From positions 1 through 64,000 of the forward strand of contig CAMDFK010000001.1 of NCBI GenBank assembly GCA_945897465.1: a stretch of 64,000 nt of DNA, in the 5' to 3' direction. Positions 26,840-35,848 of the stretch are shown in pieces. Source of the stretch: Limnohabitans sp. Rim8. GTDB taxonomy: Bacteria; Pseudomonadota; Gammaproteobacteria; Burkholderiales; Burkholderiaceae_C. Position 1 is the first letter of the stretch; every line of letters begins with the position of its first letter. The notes beneath the pieces were generated by a model. It was not told the origin of the DNA and made no database searches. It saw only the letters and a program-made list of their open reading frames with translations. Position numbers and translations under genes: made by a program.

Positions 26840-28021
26840 ATGGATTTGGCATTCACCCCCGACGAACTCGCGTTCCGCGACGAGATCCGCACCTGGGTCA
26901 AGGCAAACTTGCCCGCTGACATTTCACAAAAAGTGCACGCCGCCATGCGCCTGACCCGCGAGGACATGCAGCGCTGGGCCCAAATTTTGGGCAAAAAAGG
27001 CTGGCTGGGCTGGGGCTGGCCCACAGAGTTTGGCGGCCCCGGCTGGACCGCCGTGCAAAAGCATTTGTTTGAAGAAGAATGCGCCCTGGCCGGCGCCCCC
27101 CGCGTGGTGCCCTTTGGCCCGGTGATGGTGGCCCCGGTGATCATGGCGTTTGGCAATGCCGAGCAGCAACAACGCTTTTTGCCCGGCATCGCCAGCGGTG
27201 ATGTCTGGTGGAGCCAGGGCTACAGCGAACCGGGCTCCGGTTCGGACTTGGCGTCCCTCAAAACCCGCGCCGAGCGCGTGGGCGACAAGTACATCGTCAA
27301 TGGCCAGAAGACCTGGACCACCTTGGGCCAATACGGCGAATGGATCTTCTGCCTGGTGCGCACCAGCAATGAAGGCAAGCCCCAAACCGGCATCTCCTTC
27401 TTGCTGATCGACATGAAGTCGCCCGGCATCACCGTGCGCCCCATCAAGCTGCTGGACGGCGAGTGCGAAGTCAACGAAGTCTGGTTTGACAACGTCGAAG
27501 TGCCCGCCGAGAACTTGGTGGGCGAGGAAAACAAGGGCTGGAATTACGCCAAGCACCTGTTGGCCCACGAGCGCACCAACATCGCCGACGTGAACCGCGC
27601 CAAACGCGAACTTGAGCGCTTGAAGCGCATCGCCAAAGCCGAGGGCGTGTACGACGACCTGCGCTTCCGCGACGAAATCGCCAAGCTCGAAGTGGACATC
27701 GTCGCTCTGGAAATGCTGGTTCTGCGTGTCCTGTCGGCTGAAAAATCCGGCAAGAACTCGCTCGACATCGCGGGCCTCTTGAAGATCAGAGGCAGTGAAA
27801 TCCAGCAGCGCTACACCGAGCTGATGATGCAAGCCGCTGGCCCCTTTGCCTTGCCCTTCATCTTTGAAGCCATGGACGCGGGCTGGCAAGGCGACTTCCC
27901 TGGCGGTGTGGTGGCCAACGCGCCCCTGGCCGCCAACTACTTCAACATGCGCAAGACCACCATTTACGGCGGCAGCAACGAAGTGCAACGCAACATCGTC
28001 GCTCAGACAGTTCTGGGTTAA
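26840..28021 (+). CDS. Acyl-CoA dehydrogenase (first of a pair)
   Basis: The product has 393 residues, a full-length FAD-dependent acyl-CoA dehydrogenase. The N-terminal helical domain begins MDLAFTPDELAFRDEIRTWV. The flavin-binding middle has SQGYSEPGSGSDLASL and KTWTTLGQYGEW. The terminal IYGGSNEVQRNIVA contacts FAD. It is followed 10 bp later by a second, shorter acyl-CoA dehydrogenase, an arrangement typical of heteromeric enzymes acting on bulky or unusual acyl-CoA substrates. The substrate is unknown. Confidence 0.93.
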   Translation: MDLAFTPDELAFRDEIRTWVKANLPADISQKVHAAMRLTREDMQRWAQILGKKGWLGWGWPTEFGGPGWTAVQKHLFEEECALAGAPRVVPFGPVMVAPVIMAFGNAEQQQRFLPGIASGDVWWSQGYSEPGSGSDLASLKTRAERVGDKYIVNGQKTWTTLGQYGEWIFCLVRTSNEGKPQTGISFLLIDMKSPGITVRPIKLLDGECEVNEVWFDNVEVPAENLVGEENKGWNYAKHLLAHERTNIADVNRAKRELERLKRIAKAEGVYDDLRFRDEIAKLEVDIVALEMLVLRVLSAEKSGKNSLDIAGLLKIRGSEIQQRYTELMMQAAGPFALPFIFEAMDAGWQGDFPGGVVANAPLAANYFNMRKTTIYGGSNEVQRNIVAQTVLG

Positions 28022-28031
28022 GGAGACACAC

Positions 28032-29147
28032 ATGGATTTCGATTTTTCTGACGACCAAGAACAACTGCGCGACGCGGTGCGCAAATGGGTGGACAAGGGC
28101 TATGACTTTGACCGCCGCCGCGCCATCGTGGCCTCAGGGGGGTTTGACCGCGCCGCGTATGGCGAAATGGCCGAGCTGGGCCTGACGGGCCTTTATGTGA
28201 GTGAAGACAACGGCGGCATGGGCATGGGCCCGACCGAAGCCATGGTCACCATGGAAGAACTCGGGCGCGGCATCGTGCTCGAACCCCTGACCCAGACCCT
28301 GATCTGCAGCGCCACCCTGCAAACCCACGCGCCTGCAGGCCTGCAAGCCGCATGGTTGCCCCGCATGGCGGCAGGCGAGGCCATCGTGGTGCTGGCGCAG
28401 CAAGAACGCGGTGCCCGTTACCAACTGAACCGTTGCGCCGCCCAGGCCAGCGAATCTGGCGGCGCATGGACCGTAAGCGGCACCAAGAGCGTGGTGGCCG
28501 TGGGCGACCAAGCTGACGCCTTCGTGGTGCCTGCCAACGTGAATGGCCAAATAGCCCTGTTTTTGGTCGAGCGCAGCGCCAGCGGCGTGAGCACCCAGGC
28601 CTATGGCACACAAGACGGCTCTCGCGCCGCTGAAGTGGTGTTGAGCCAAGCCCCGGCCCAACTGATCACCCTGAATGGCCTGAGCGCTTTGGAAGAAGCC
28701 GTAGACATCGGCATCGCTTGCACCTGCGCCGAAGCCGTGGGCGTGATGGACAAAACCCTGGCCATCACCGTGGACTACATGAACACGCGCAAGCAGTTCG
28801 GTGTGAACATCGCCAGCTTCCAGGCCCTGCGCCACCGGGTGGCCGACATGAAGATGCAGCTGGAGCTGGGCCGATCCATGAGCTATTACGCCAGCCTGAA
28901 ACTGCATGCGCCCGCCGACGAGCGCCGCGGCGCCTTGGCCCGCGCCAAATACCAGTTGGGCGTGTCCATGCGCTTCATTGGTCAGCAAGCGGTGCAACTG
29001 CACGGCGGCATTGCCGTCACCGACGAGTACATCGTGAGCCACTACTTCAAGAAATTGACCCAACTGGACATGACATTCGGCGACACCCTGCACCAGCTGG
29101 GCGAAGTGTCGAACCGCATGCAAGAAACTGCAGGCGTGTTCGCCTGA
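28032..29147 (+). CDS. Acyl-CoA dehydrogenase (second of a pair)
   Basis: The product has 371 residues from MDFDFSDDQEQLRDAVRKWV, with GGAGA 7 bases before the ATG. The three-domain acyl-CoA dehydrogenase layout is present, but the middle domain is poor in canonical substrate and flavin motifs, and the C-terminal end (HGGIAVTDEYIVSHYFKKL) lacks the GGxNEVQRN segment found in its partner. This is what is expected of the beta chain of an alpha2beta2 acyl-CoA dehydrogenase. A hairpin element follows at 29166-29249. Confidence 0.88.
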   Translation: MDFDFSDDQEQLRDAVRKWVDKGYDFDRRRAIVASGGFDRAAYGEMAELGLTGLYVSEDNGGMGMGPTEAMVTMEELGRGIVLEPLTQTLICSATLQTHAPAGLQAAWLPRMAAGEAIVVLAQQERGARYQLNRCAAQASESGGAWTVSGTKSVVAVGDQADAFVVPANVNGQIALFLVERSASGVSTQAYGTQDGSRAAEVVLSQAPAQLITLNGLSALEEAVDIGIACTCAEAVGVMDKTLAITVDYMNTRKQFGVNIASFQALRHRVADMKMQLELGRSMSYYASLKLHAPADERRGALARAKYQLGVSMRFIGQQAVQLHGGIAVTDEYIVSHYFKKLTQLDMTFGDTLHQLGEVSNRMQETAGVFA

Positions 29148-29165
29148 AGCGAACCAAGAACCCGA

Positions 29166-29249
29166 GCAAGGCGGGAGGGCGGTGCGGGTCGGGCGATGTG
29201 GCAAAGCGAAGCGCCTCTGAGCTAGAAACGGGCCGCCCTCCCGCCTTGC
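29166..29249. repeat. Extragenic hairpin element 2 (17 bp outer stem, conserved loop)
   Basis: Outer arms 29166-29182 and 29233-29249 pair perfectly over 17 bp (GCAAGGCGGGAGGGCGG and its complement). An unpaired 12 + 12 nt inner region surrounds a 26 nt loop (29195-29220) that begins GATGTGGCAAAGC and ends AAGCGCCTCTGA, with one G between. The loop differs from element 1 in one base. It starts 18 bp after the second acyl-CoA dehydrogenase and precedes a separate terminator. Confidence 0.85.
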
Positions 29250-29289
29250 GGCTCATCACCAAAATCGTCTGAATGAGCCACCCAACAAG

Positions 29290-29313
29290 AAGGCCCCAAA
29301 AGGGGCCTTTTTT
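29290..29313 (+). terminator. Rho-independent terminator of the acyl-CoA dehydrogenase pair
   Basis: AAGGCCCC (29290-29297) pairs with GGGGCCTT (29302-29309) around AAAA, followed by a T run. It lies downstream of hairpin element 2 and just before the end of the convergent ligase gene at 29319, so it may serve both directions. Confidence 0.9.
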
Positions 29314-29318
29314 GATGC

Positions 29319-30236
29319 TCACTCCGCCTCACGCACCCGCAAAAAAGACGCGAAACGCGGCAAGCCCGAAGGCGTACGATCTCGGAAACGGTAAGTGACC
29401 CACGCCCCCAAGGGTGGCGGGTTGCGGCGCTGGGCATCGCTCAACCCAGACCCCAAGGCAAAGCGCTGGCCCGACGGCATTTGCACCAGCAAAGCCCCGG
29501 TCATGCCCAGCAAACGGCCCTTGCCCGGCTGGTGGCCCACCACCAGACCCTCTTCGTCCAACTCGGGTTTCAACTTATACAGTGCATCCGTGCGGCCAGG
29601 CTGCCACAGGGCATCGGCGCGGTGCAGCATCAGCCCCTCGCCACCTTGGCGCACCGTCTCCTGCAACATAGCCTGCAAGGCGCGGGCGTCGTTCACCTCG
29701 CGCTGCGCGACCGGCATCAGCCAGGGCTGCTGCGCTTGCGCCAAGGTGGTTTGCACAAAAGCCACCCGCTGCGCAAACGGGGCGGCATGACCGGGGGCGT
29801 CAAACACCAGGTACTTCACCGCCCGCCAGGCCTCGTTGTCGGGCTCGGCTTGGCGCACCACGCCAGAGAGCCGGTCAAAGGCCCCCCGCGCCATCCACAA
29901 CTCGCCGTCAAGCGCCACCTGGGGCAAAGCTGACAAAAACCAAGCCGGGGCCGCGATGACGCGGCCACTGCGAAAGCGCAAAACGCGCCCATCCCAAACG
30001 GCCCTGACGCCGTCGAACTTTTCGCTGACCCAAAACCCTTGCGGGGATTGGCCAGAGGACCAAGGCCGGGCCAACTGAACGCCGCCGAAAACGCCCGGGT
30101 CCACGGGCTGCAAAACCTGGGCGTGAGCAGGTTTGAGCAGCCACGGCAACAAAAGTAGCGCCGACATACTGGCGCGTCGGCTCAGGCATGGCGTGCTGGC
30201 AAGCTGCTGGCGCAAGGCCAAGGGTGGGTAAGGCAT
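29319..30236 (-). CDS. ATP-dependent DNA ligase with signal peptide (LigE type)
   Basis: The product has 305 residues from MPYPPLALRQQL; AGGGAG lies 7 bases before this ATG, and an earlier start at 30260 is possible. The adenylation motif KFDGVRAVWDG gives the nucleotide-accepting lysine at about residue 73, followed by DGELW (motif III-like) and a terminal OB-fold with KLKPELDEEGLVVG. The N-terminus has RRASMSALLLLPWLLKP then AHA, an export signal. This fits the minimal periplasmic ligases (LigE), which can seal nicks in DNA outside the cytoplasm, possibly incoming DNA. It is downstream of an HNH nuclease gene on the same strand. Confidence 0.85.
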   Translation of the reverse strand: MPYPPLALRQQLASTPCLSRRASMSALLLLPWLLKPAHAQVLQPVDPGVFGGVQLARPWSSGQSPQGFWVSEKFDGVRAVWDGRVLRFRSGRVIAAPAWFLSALPQVALDGELWMARGAFDRLSGVVRQAEPDNEAWRAVKYLVFDAPGHAAPFAQRVAFVQTTLAQAQQPWLMPVAQREVNDARALQAMLQETVRQGGEGLMLHRADALWQPGRTDALYKLKPELDEEGLVVGHQPGKGRLLGMTGALLVQMPSGQRFALGSGLSDAQRRNPPPLGAWVTYRFRDRTPSGLPRFASFLRVREAE

Positions 30237-30368
30237 GGCGGGTCTCCCTGATGCATCCATCACCCGGCTATTGCCTCAAAGGCAAGCCGTTGTGGATTCT
30301 TTTGTATTCAGGGTGGAATGATGCGGCGCTTTGATCTGCGACGCAAGTGGCGTCGCCACGCTGTCGGA

Positions 30369-30926
30369 TCAGGACATCAGGCGAGAATTTTTAGGCACAT
30401 GCGCCATCAAAAACGCCATTTGGTCACTCAGGATGCGGCGGTTTCGCAAGATGAAGTCTTCCCACAGGCTGGGCACATAGGGCGCGTAGAGCAGCGGCAT
30501 GTTGGCCTGCTCGGGCGTGCGGCTGCTTTTTCGGTGGTTGCAGGAACGGCAGGCCGTGACCACGTTCATCCAATGGTCCGGGCCTTTTTGACTCACGGGA
30601 ACAATGTGCTCCCGGGTGAGTACCGACTCGTGAAAATGCCCGCCGCAATACGCGCAGACGTTGCGGTCACGCACAAACAATTTGGGGTTGGTCAAGCCCG
30701 AAACCAGGTCAAACGGGTTGATGCGAGGCACGCCGTGGGTGCCGATGATGCTGTTGACGGTGATGATGGATTGCTGGCCGGTGAGCGCGTTGTGCCCCCC
30801 ATGGAACACGGCCACTTGCTGACCCGCTTCCCAACGCACCTCGTCGGCCGCGTAGTGGGTGACGGCTTGCTCCAGCGAGATCCACGATTGCGGCAAGCCT
30901 TGGGCCGAGAGTTTCAAAACCTTCAC
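30369..30926 (-). CDS. HNH endonuclease
   Basis: The product has 185 residues if translation starts at the GTG at 30926, which has GGAGG 5 bases upstream and where family similarity begins (KVLKLSAQGLPQSWI); ATG codons at 30938 and 30992 are in frame but less suited. The nuclease module has two CxxC zinc pairs, CAYCG and CRSC, around LTREHIVPVSQKG, and continues NHRKSSRTPEQA. The terminal MPLLYAPYVPSLWEDFILRN is characteristic of a widespread proteobacterial HNH family of unknown biological role. It is not next to methyltransferases, so a restriction function is not indicated. Confidence 0.85.
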   Translation of the reverse strand: MKVLKLSAQGLPQSWISLEQAVTHYAADEVRWEAGQQVAVFHGGHNALTGQQSIITVNSIIGTHGVPRINPFDLVSGLTNPKLFVRDRNVCAYCGGHFHESVLTREHIVPVSQKGPDHWMNVVTACRSCNHRKSSRTPEQANMPLLYAPYVPSLWEDFILRNRRILSDQMAFLMAHVPKNSRLMS

Positions 30927-31107
30927 AGACGCCTCCATCCACCAGTTGAAAAAACCACTGACACGAAAAGTTCCGTCTCGATCGGTCTTCATGCCTGGGG
31001 TTGCAAGAATGAAGTGATCGGGCTGAGTCACAATATAACCTCTTCCATTGACACAATCGTGAAAGCTGGCACTTAGCCCAGCACACAGGCAGGACGTGAG
31101 CAGCGAC

Positions 31108-32145
31108 ATGAAGGTTTTCCGAGGCTTCCACCACCCCGACTTGGCACCCGCTTGCGCCCTGACCATTGGCAACTTTGACGGTGTACACCGGGGCCACCAG
31201 GCCATGCTGGCCCTTTTGCGCAGCGAAGCGGCGCACCGCGGCGTGCCCAGTTGCGTGATGACCTTCGAGCCGCACCCGCGCGACTACTTTGCCAAGACCC
31301 TGAACAAACCCGACTTGGCCCCGGCCCGCATCGCCACGCTGCGCGACAAACTGCAAGAACTCGAGCGCTGCGGCGTGGACCAAGTGGTGGTGCTGCCCTT
31401 TGACGCCCGGCTGGCCAGCCAGTCGGCGCAAGACTTCATCCAGCAGGTGCTGGTGCAGGGCTTGGGCGTGCGCTATGTGCTGGTGGGCGACGATTTCCGC
31501 TTTGGTGCCCAACGCGCGGGCGACTACGCCATGCTCGATGCAGCCGGGCAAAACTTGGGCTTTGACGTGGCCCGTATGAACAGCTACCAGGTGCGCGGCC
31601 TGCGCGTGTCCAGCTCGGCCGTGCGCGATGCACTGGCCAACGGCGACCTGGCCGCGGCGCAGGCCCTGCTGGGTCGCCCCTACAGCATCAGTGGCCATGT
31701 GGTGCACGGGCGCAAACTGGGCCGCGAGCTGGCCGCAACGGCCAAAGGCGCGGGCGACGGCTTTCGCACGCTGAATTTGCGTTTTTCGCACTGGAAACCT
31801 GCCGCCAGCGGCATTTTTGTGGTGGAAGTGGATGGCCTGGCAGAGAAGGCATTGCGGGGCGTGGCCAATCTGGGCATCCGCCCCTCGCTCGACCCGAATG
31901 ATGTGAACGGCGGGCGCGTGCTGCTGGAGACCCATGCCTTCGACTGGCCCGCCTATCTGGGGGCTGAGGGGGGCTACGGTAAAATCATCCGTGTGGACTT
32001 GCTGCACAAATTACACGACGAACTCCAATACAACGGTCTGGACGCCTTGACAAAGGGCATTGCCAAAGACTGCGACGACGCACAAGCGTGGTTTGCTTCG
32101 CGCCATGGTGAAACCAGCCGCCAAACCACCCGCGACCGAATTTGA
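31108..32145 (+). CDS. ribF: Bifunctional riboflavin kinase/FMN adenylyltransferase
   Basis: RibF converts riboflavin to FMN and then FAD. The product has 345 residues from the ATG at 31108; a GTG at 31096 is an alternative. The N-terminal adenylyltransferase domain has TIGNFDGVHRGHQAML and LVGDDFRFGAQRAGD. The C-terminal riboflavin kinase domain has GRPYSISGHVVHGRKLGR and GVANLGIRPSL. It is followed by a 131 bp spacer with an inverted repeat and then ileS-lspA, the common proteobacterial order ribF-ileS-lspA. No FMN riboswitch is visible upstream. Confidence 0.95.
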   Translation: MKVFRGFHHPDLAPACALTIGNFDGVHRGHQAMLALLRSEAAHRGVPSCVMTFEPHPRDYFAKTLNKPDLAPARIATLRDKLQELERCGVDQVVVLPFDARLASQSAQDFIQQVLVQGLGVRYVLVGDDFRFGAQRAGDYAMLDAAGQNLGFDVARMNSYQVRGLRVSSSAVRDALANGDLAAAQALLGRPYSISGHVVHGRKLGRELAATAKGAGDGFRTLNLRFSHWKPAASGIFVVEVDGLAEKALRGVANLGIRPSLDPNDVNGGRVLLETHAFDWPAYLGAEGGYGKIIRVDLLHKLHDELQYNGLDALTKGIAKDCDDAQAWFASRHGETSRQTTRDRI

Positions 32146-32165
32146 CGCTCTGGCCCGCGTTTGCC

Positions 32166-32258
32166 GCCTTCGACAGGCTCAGGGCAAACGATCTACACGG
32201 CCCACCCCCTCTTGATCTCTCCGAACGGCCCGCCGCTCGGGCTGAGCTTGTCGAAGCC
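32166..32258. repeat. REP-like inverted pair between ribF and ileS
   Basis: The core CTTCGACAGGCTCAGGGC at 32168-32185 recurs inverted at 32238-32258 as CGGGCTGAGCTTGTCGAAG. The two arms match except for about three bases and are separated by about 52 bp. Cores of this kind (CTTCGACAGGCTCAG) are widespread extragenic repeats in many bacteria, including Burkholderiales. The pair lies in the spacer before ileS and could fold in the mRNA. Confidence 0.75.
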
Positions 32259-32276
32259 CTCTCGACTTGATGCACC

Positions 32277-35156
32277 ATGACCGAAAAAGACCAAAACCCC
32301 GACACCCGCATCAACATGATGGACACGCCGTTTCCCATGCGCGGCGACCTGCCCAAGCGCGAGCCGGGCTGGGTGAGCGAGTGGAACGATGGAGGCTTGT
32401 ACAAAAAACTGCGTGCCGCCCGCCAGGGTGCCCCGCTGTTTGTGCTGCACGACGGCCCGCCCTACGCCAACGGCAAACTGCACATCGGCCACGCGCTCAA
32501 CAAAGTGCTCAAAGACATGATCGTCAAGTCCAAGCAACTCGCTGGCTTTGACGCGCAGTACATCCCCGGCTGGGACTGCCACGGCTTGCCCATCGAAAAC
32601 GCGATTGAGAAACTGCATGGCCGCAACCTGAGCCGCGACGACATGCAGGCCAAGAGCCGCGCCTTTGCCACCGAGCAAATTGGTCAGCAGCGCGAAGACT
32701 TCAAGCGCCTGGGCGTGCTGGGCGACTGGGAACGCCCTTACCGCACCATGGACTTCGCCAACGAAGCCGGTGAAATCCGCGCCTTCAAGCGCGTGATCGA
32801 ACGGGGCTTTGTCTACCGTGGCCTGAAACCCGTTTATTGGTGCTTTGACTGCGGCTCGTCCTTGGCCGAGTTCGAAATCGAATACGCCGACAAAAAGAGC
32901 GACACGCTCGACGTGGCTTTTGAAGCCGACAACAAGGCCGCGCTGGCTGCGGCCTTTGGCCTGGCCCAGCTGCCTGGCGAGGGCAGCAAAAAAGCCTTTG
33001 CCGTCATCTGGACCACCACCGCCTGGACCATCCCGGCCAACCAAGCCCTCAACGCCCACCGCGAGCTGGAATACGCGCTGGTCGACACCCCGCGCGGCGT
33101 GCTGCTGCTGGCCGCCAGCTTGGTCGAGAAATGCCTGGAGCGCTACAAGCTCGCAGGCACCGTGATCGCCACGGCGGTGGGCGAGAAGCTGCGCGGCCTG
33201 GTGTTCCGCCACCCGCTGCACGACGCCGTGACCGCCGAAGAAGGCGGGGCCTACAGCTACCGCCGCAAATCACCCCTGTACCTGGCCGAGTACGTGACCG
33301 CCACCGACGGCACGGGCATCGTGCACTCGTCGCCTGCCTACGGTGTGGACGACTTCAACTCCTGCGTGGCCAATGGCCTGGCCTACGACGACATCTTGAA
33401 CCCGGTGCAAGGCAACGGCGTGTATGCGCCCGAGCTGCCCTTCTTTGGCGGCCAGCACATCTGGAAAGCTTGCGCCCGCGTGATCGAGGTGCTGGACCAA
33501 AGCGACCGCCTGATGGCCACGGTGGAAATCACCCACAGCTACCCGCACTGCTGGCGGCATAAAACTCCCGTCATCTACCGCGCCGCCGCCCAGTGGTTTG
33601 TGCGCATGGACGAGGGCGAGGGCGTGTTCACAAAGGACAAAGCACCCAAGACCCTGCGCCAGCTGGCGCTGGACGCCATCGAGCAAACCCAGTTCTATCC
33701 GGAAAACGGCAAAACCCGCCTGCGCGACATGATCGCCAACCGCCCCGACTGGTGCATCTCGCGCCAACGCTCATGGGGTGTTCCCGTGCCCTTCTTCTTG
33801 CACAAAGACAGCGGCGAGCTGCACCCCAACACCATGGCCATCTTGGACCAGGCCGCTGACATCGTGGAAAAAGGCGGTATCGAAGCCTGGAGCCGCGTGA
33901 CGGCGGAAGAGATTCTGGGCGCACAGGACGCGCCGCACTACACCAAGAGCACCGACATTTTGGAAGTCTGGTTTGACTCCGGCTCCACCTTCCAGCATGT
34001 GCTGCGCACCAGCCACAAAGACGCTTATGACGTGGCCCCCTTCCACCACCAAGGCCCTGAGGCCGACCTGTACCTAGAAGGCCACGACCAGCACCGCGGT
34101 TGGTTCCACAGCTCGCTGCTGCTGGGCTGCGCCCTGTATGACCGCGCCCCTTACAGGGGCCTGTTGACCCACGGCTTTGCCACTGACGGCCAAGGCCGCA
34201 AGATGAGCAAGTCATTGGGCAACACGGTGGACCCGCAAACCATCACCTCCAAAATGGGCGCCGAAATAGTGCGCCTGTGGGTGGCCAGCACCGATTACTC
34301 GGGCGACCTGAACATCGACGACAAGATCTTGGCCCGCGTGGTCGATGCCTACCGCCGCATCCGCAACACGCTGCGCTTCTTGCTGGCCAACGTGAGCGAC
34401 TTCGACCAGGCAACTGACACCGTGCCCGACGACCAACTGCTGGAGATCGACCGCTTTGCACTGGCCCGCGCCGCCGAGTTGCAAGCCGACATCCGCGCCC
34501 ATTTCGACAAATACGAGTTCCACCCCGTGGTCTCCAAACTGCAAATTTATTGCTCTGAAGACCTGGGCGCGTTTTATTTGGACGTGCTCAAAGACCGCCT
34601 CTACACCTCGGCGCCCAATAGCCTGGCCCGCCGCAGTGCGCAAACGGCGCTTTACCGCATCACCCACGGCATGCTGCGCTGGATGGCGCCGTTCTTGTCT
34701 TTCACGGCCGAAGAAGCCTGGAAGACCTTCGGCACATCGGAATCCATCTTCTTGGAAACCTTCAGCGACTTCGGTGCGGCCGATGTGGCGTTGCTCGCCA
34801 AATGGGCCCGCATCCGTGAGATTCGCGACCTGGTGAACAAAGACATCGAGAACCTGCGCACCGCAGGCCAAGTGGGTGCATCCCTGCAAGCCGAAATCAC
34901 ACTCACCGCCCCTGCCGCCGACCACGCCTTGTTGGCCAGCCTGGGCGAAGACATCAAGTTCGTGTTCATCACCTCCAAGGTGACTTTGTTGGCGGGCGAT
35001 GCACTGGTGGTGCAGGTCGCGGCCAGCCAGGCCACCAAGTGCGAGCGCTGCTGGCACTACGCCGACGATGTGGGTCACGACCCAGCGCACCCCACGATTT
35101 GCGGCCGCTGCGTGAGCAACCTGCACGGCGCAGGCGAAACCCGCCTGATCGCCTGA
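32277..35156 (+). CDS. ileS: Isoleucine--tRNA ligase
   Basis: The product has 959 residues, the full bacterial IleRS length. The ATP-binding HIGH motif is in [20 protein letters not shown], the editing CP1 insert follows with [13 protein letters not shown], and KMSKS is in [14 protein letters not shown]. The C-terminal zinc finger has CERCW and ICGRC pairs that aid tRNA recognition. It is located between ribF and lspA, and lspA starts 25 bp downstream. No T-box is seen. Confidence 0.97.
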   Translation: MTEKDQNPDTRINMMDTPFPMRGDLPKREPGWVSEWNDGGLYKKLRAARQGAPLFVLHDGPPYANGKLHIGHALNKVLKDMIVKSKQLAGFDAQYIPGWDCHGLPIENAIEKLHGRNLSRDDMQAKSRAFATEQIGQQREDFKRLGVLGDWERPYRTMDFANEAGEIRAFKRVIERGFVYRGLKPVYWCFDCGSSLAEFEIEYADKKSDTLDVAFEADNKAALAAAFGLAQLPGEGSKKAFAVIWTTTAWTIPANQALNAHRELEYALVDTPRGVLLLAASLVEKCLERYKLAGTVIATAVGEKLRGLVFRHPLHDAVTAEEGGAYSYRRKSPLYLAEYVTATDGTGIVHSSPAYGVDDFNSCVANGLAYDDILNPVQGNGVYAPELPFFGGQHIWKACARVIEVLDQSDRLMATVEITHSYPHCWRHKTPVIYRAAAQWFVRMDEGEGVFTKDKAPKTLRQLALDAIEQTQFYPENGKTRLRDMIANRPDWCISRQRSWGVPVPFFLHKDSGELHPNTMAILDQAADIVEKGGIEAWSRVTAEEILGAQDAPHYTKSTDILEVWFDSGSTFQHVLRTSHKDAYDVAPFHHQGPEADLYLEGHDQHRGWFHSSLLLGCALYDRAPYRGLLTHGFATDGQGRKMSKSLGNTVDPQTITSKMGAEIVRLWVASTDYSGDLNIDDKILARVVDAYRRIRNTLRFLLANVSDFDQATDTVPDDQLLEIDRFALARAAELQADIRAHFDKYEFHPVVSKLQIYCSEDLGAFYLDVLKDRLYTSAPNSLARRSAQTALYRITHGMLRWMAPFLSFTAEEAWKTFGTSESIFLETFSDFGAADVALLAKWARIREIRDLVNKDIENLRTAGQVGASLQAEITLTAPAADHALLASLGEDIKFVFITSKVTLLAGDALVVQVAASQATKCERCWHYADDVGHDPAHPTICGRCVSNLHGAGETRLIA

Positions 35157-35181
35157 ACCTCAGCCACCCGAAAGACAAGGC

Positions 35182-35688
35182 ATGCCCATGGCCAGCTCTA
35201 AAAAATTCAGCAAAGGTCCAGGTATGGCACTCTGGCTGGGCATTGCCCTCTTGGTGCTGGTGCTCGACCAGTTCACCAAGGTGCTGGTGCTGGGCGCTTT
35301 CCAACTCGGTGACAGCACACCAATCACCTCGTTTTTCAATCTGGTGCGGGTACACAACCACGGCGCAGCCTTTTCGTTTTTGGCGGGTGCCGGCGGCTGG
35401 CAGCGCTGGTTTTTCACAGGCATCGGCGTGGCGGCGGCCCTCTTCATGGTCTGGATGCTGCGCTCACACGCAGGCCAAAAACTTTTCGGCCTGGCCATCT
35501 CCCTCATTTTGGGTGGTGCCATTGGCAACGTGGTGGACCGCCTGCTGCACGGCTATGTGGTCGACTTTCTGGACTTTTACTGGGGTGCCTGGCACTTCCC
35601 GGCCTTCAACGTGGCCGATGCGGGCATCAGCGTGGGCGCGACTCTGTTGATTTTGGACGAAATCCTGCGCGTGCGGCGCGGACGCTAA
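35182..35688 (+). CDS. lspA: Lipoprotein signal peptidase (signal peptidase II)
   Basis: LspA removes signal peptides from diacylated prolipoproteins in the inner membrane. The product has 168 residues and four hydrophobic segments. The conserved blocks are [24 protein letters not shown], then [18 protein letters not shown] and [12 protein letters not shown], which contain the two catalytic aspartates. It is downstream of ileS as in E. coli. Its substrates in this window include the NHL lipoprotein and the SCO1-like protein. A long hairpin follows at 35706-35786. Confidence 0.96.
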   Translation: MPMASSKKFSKGPGMALWLGIALLVLVLDQFTKVLVLGAFQLGDSTPITSFFNLVRVHNHGAAFSFLAGAGGWQRWFFTGIGVAAALFMVWMLRSHAGQKLFGLAISLILGGAIGNVVDRLLHGYVVDFLDFYWGAWHFPAFNVADAGISVGATLLILDEILRVRRGR

Positions 35689-35705
35689 GCCAACCTCGCT
35701 GACAG

Positions 35706-35786
35706 GATGGGGCTTTGGCGGTGCCGATGGCCTCATCAGTCGCTTCGCGCCAGCAAATCGGCCATACGCACCGCCAAAGCCCCATC
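35706..35786. repeat. Extragenic hairpin element 3 (27 bp imperfect stem, related loop)
   Basis: Arms 35706-35732 and 35760-35786 pair over 25 of 27 bp; the left arm begins GATGGGGCTTTGGCGGTGC. The 27 nt loop (35733-35759), read on the minus strand, begins GATTTG, contains GCGAAGCG and ends TGA, so it resembles the loops of elements 1 and 2 in layout and in the central GCGAAGCG of element 2. It lies between lspA and the aminotransferase gene and has no T run. Confidence 0.75.
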
Positions 35787-35848
35787 GCGAGCCTGCAGGG
35801 CGAAGTCAGTTAAGCTTATGAACTCAAACGAATAACACGGAGATCCCC

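Noticed and set aside
35689..35848. Glycine-type riboswitch before the aminotransferase gene
   Set aside because: The region is dominated by one long hairpin (element 3); no conserved riboswitch core is visible.
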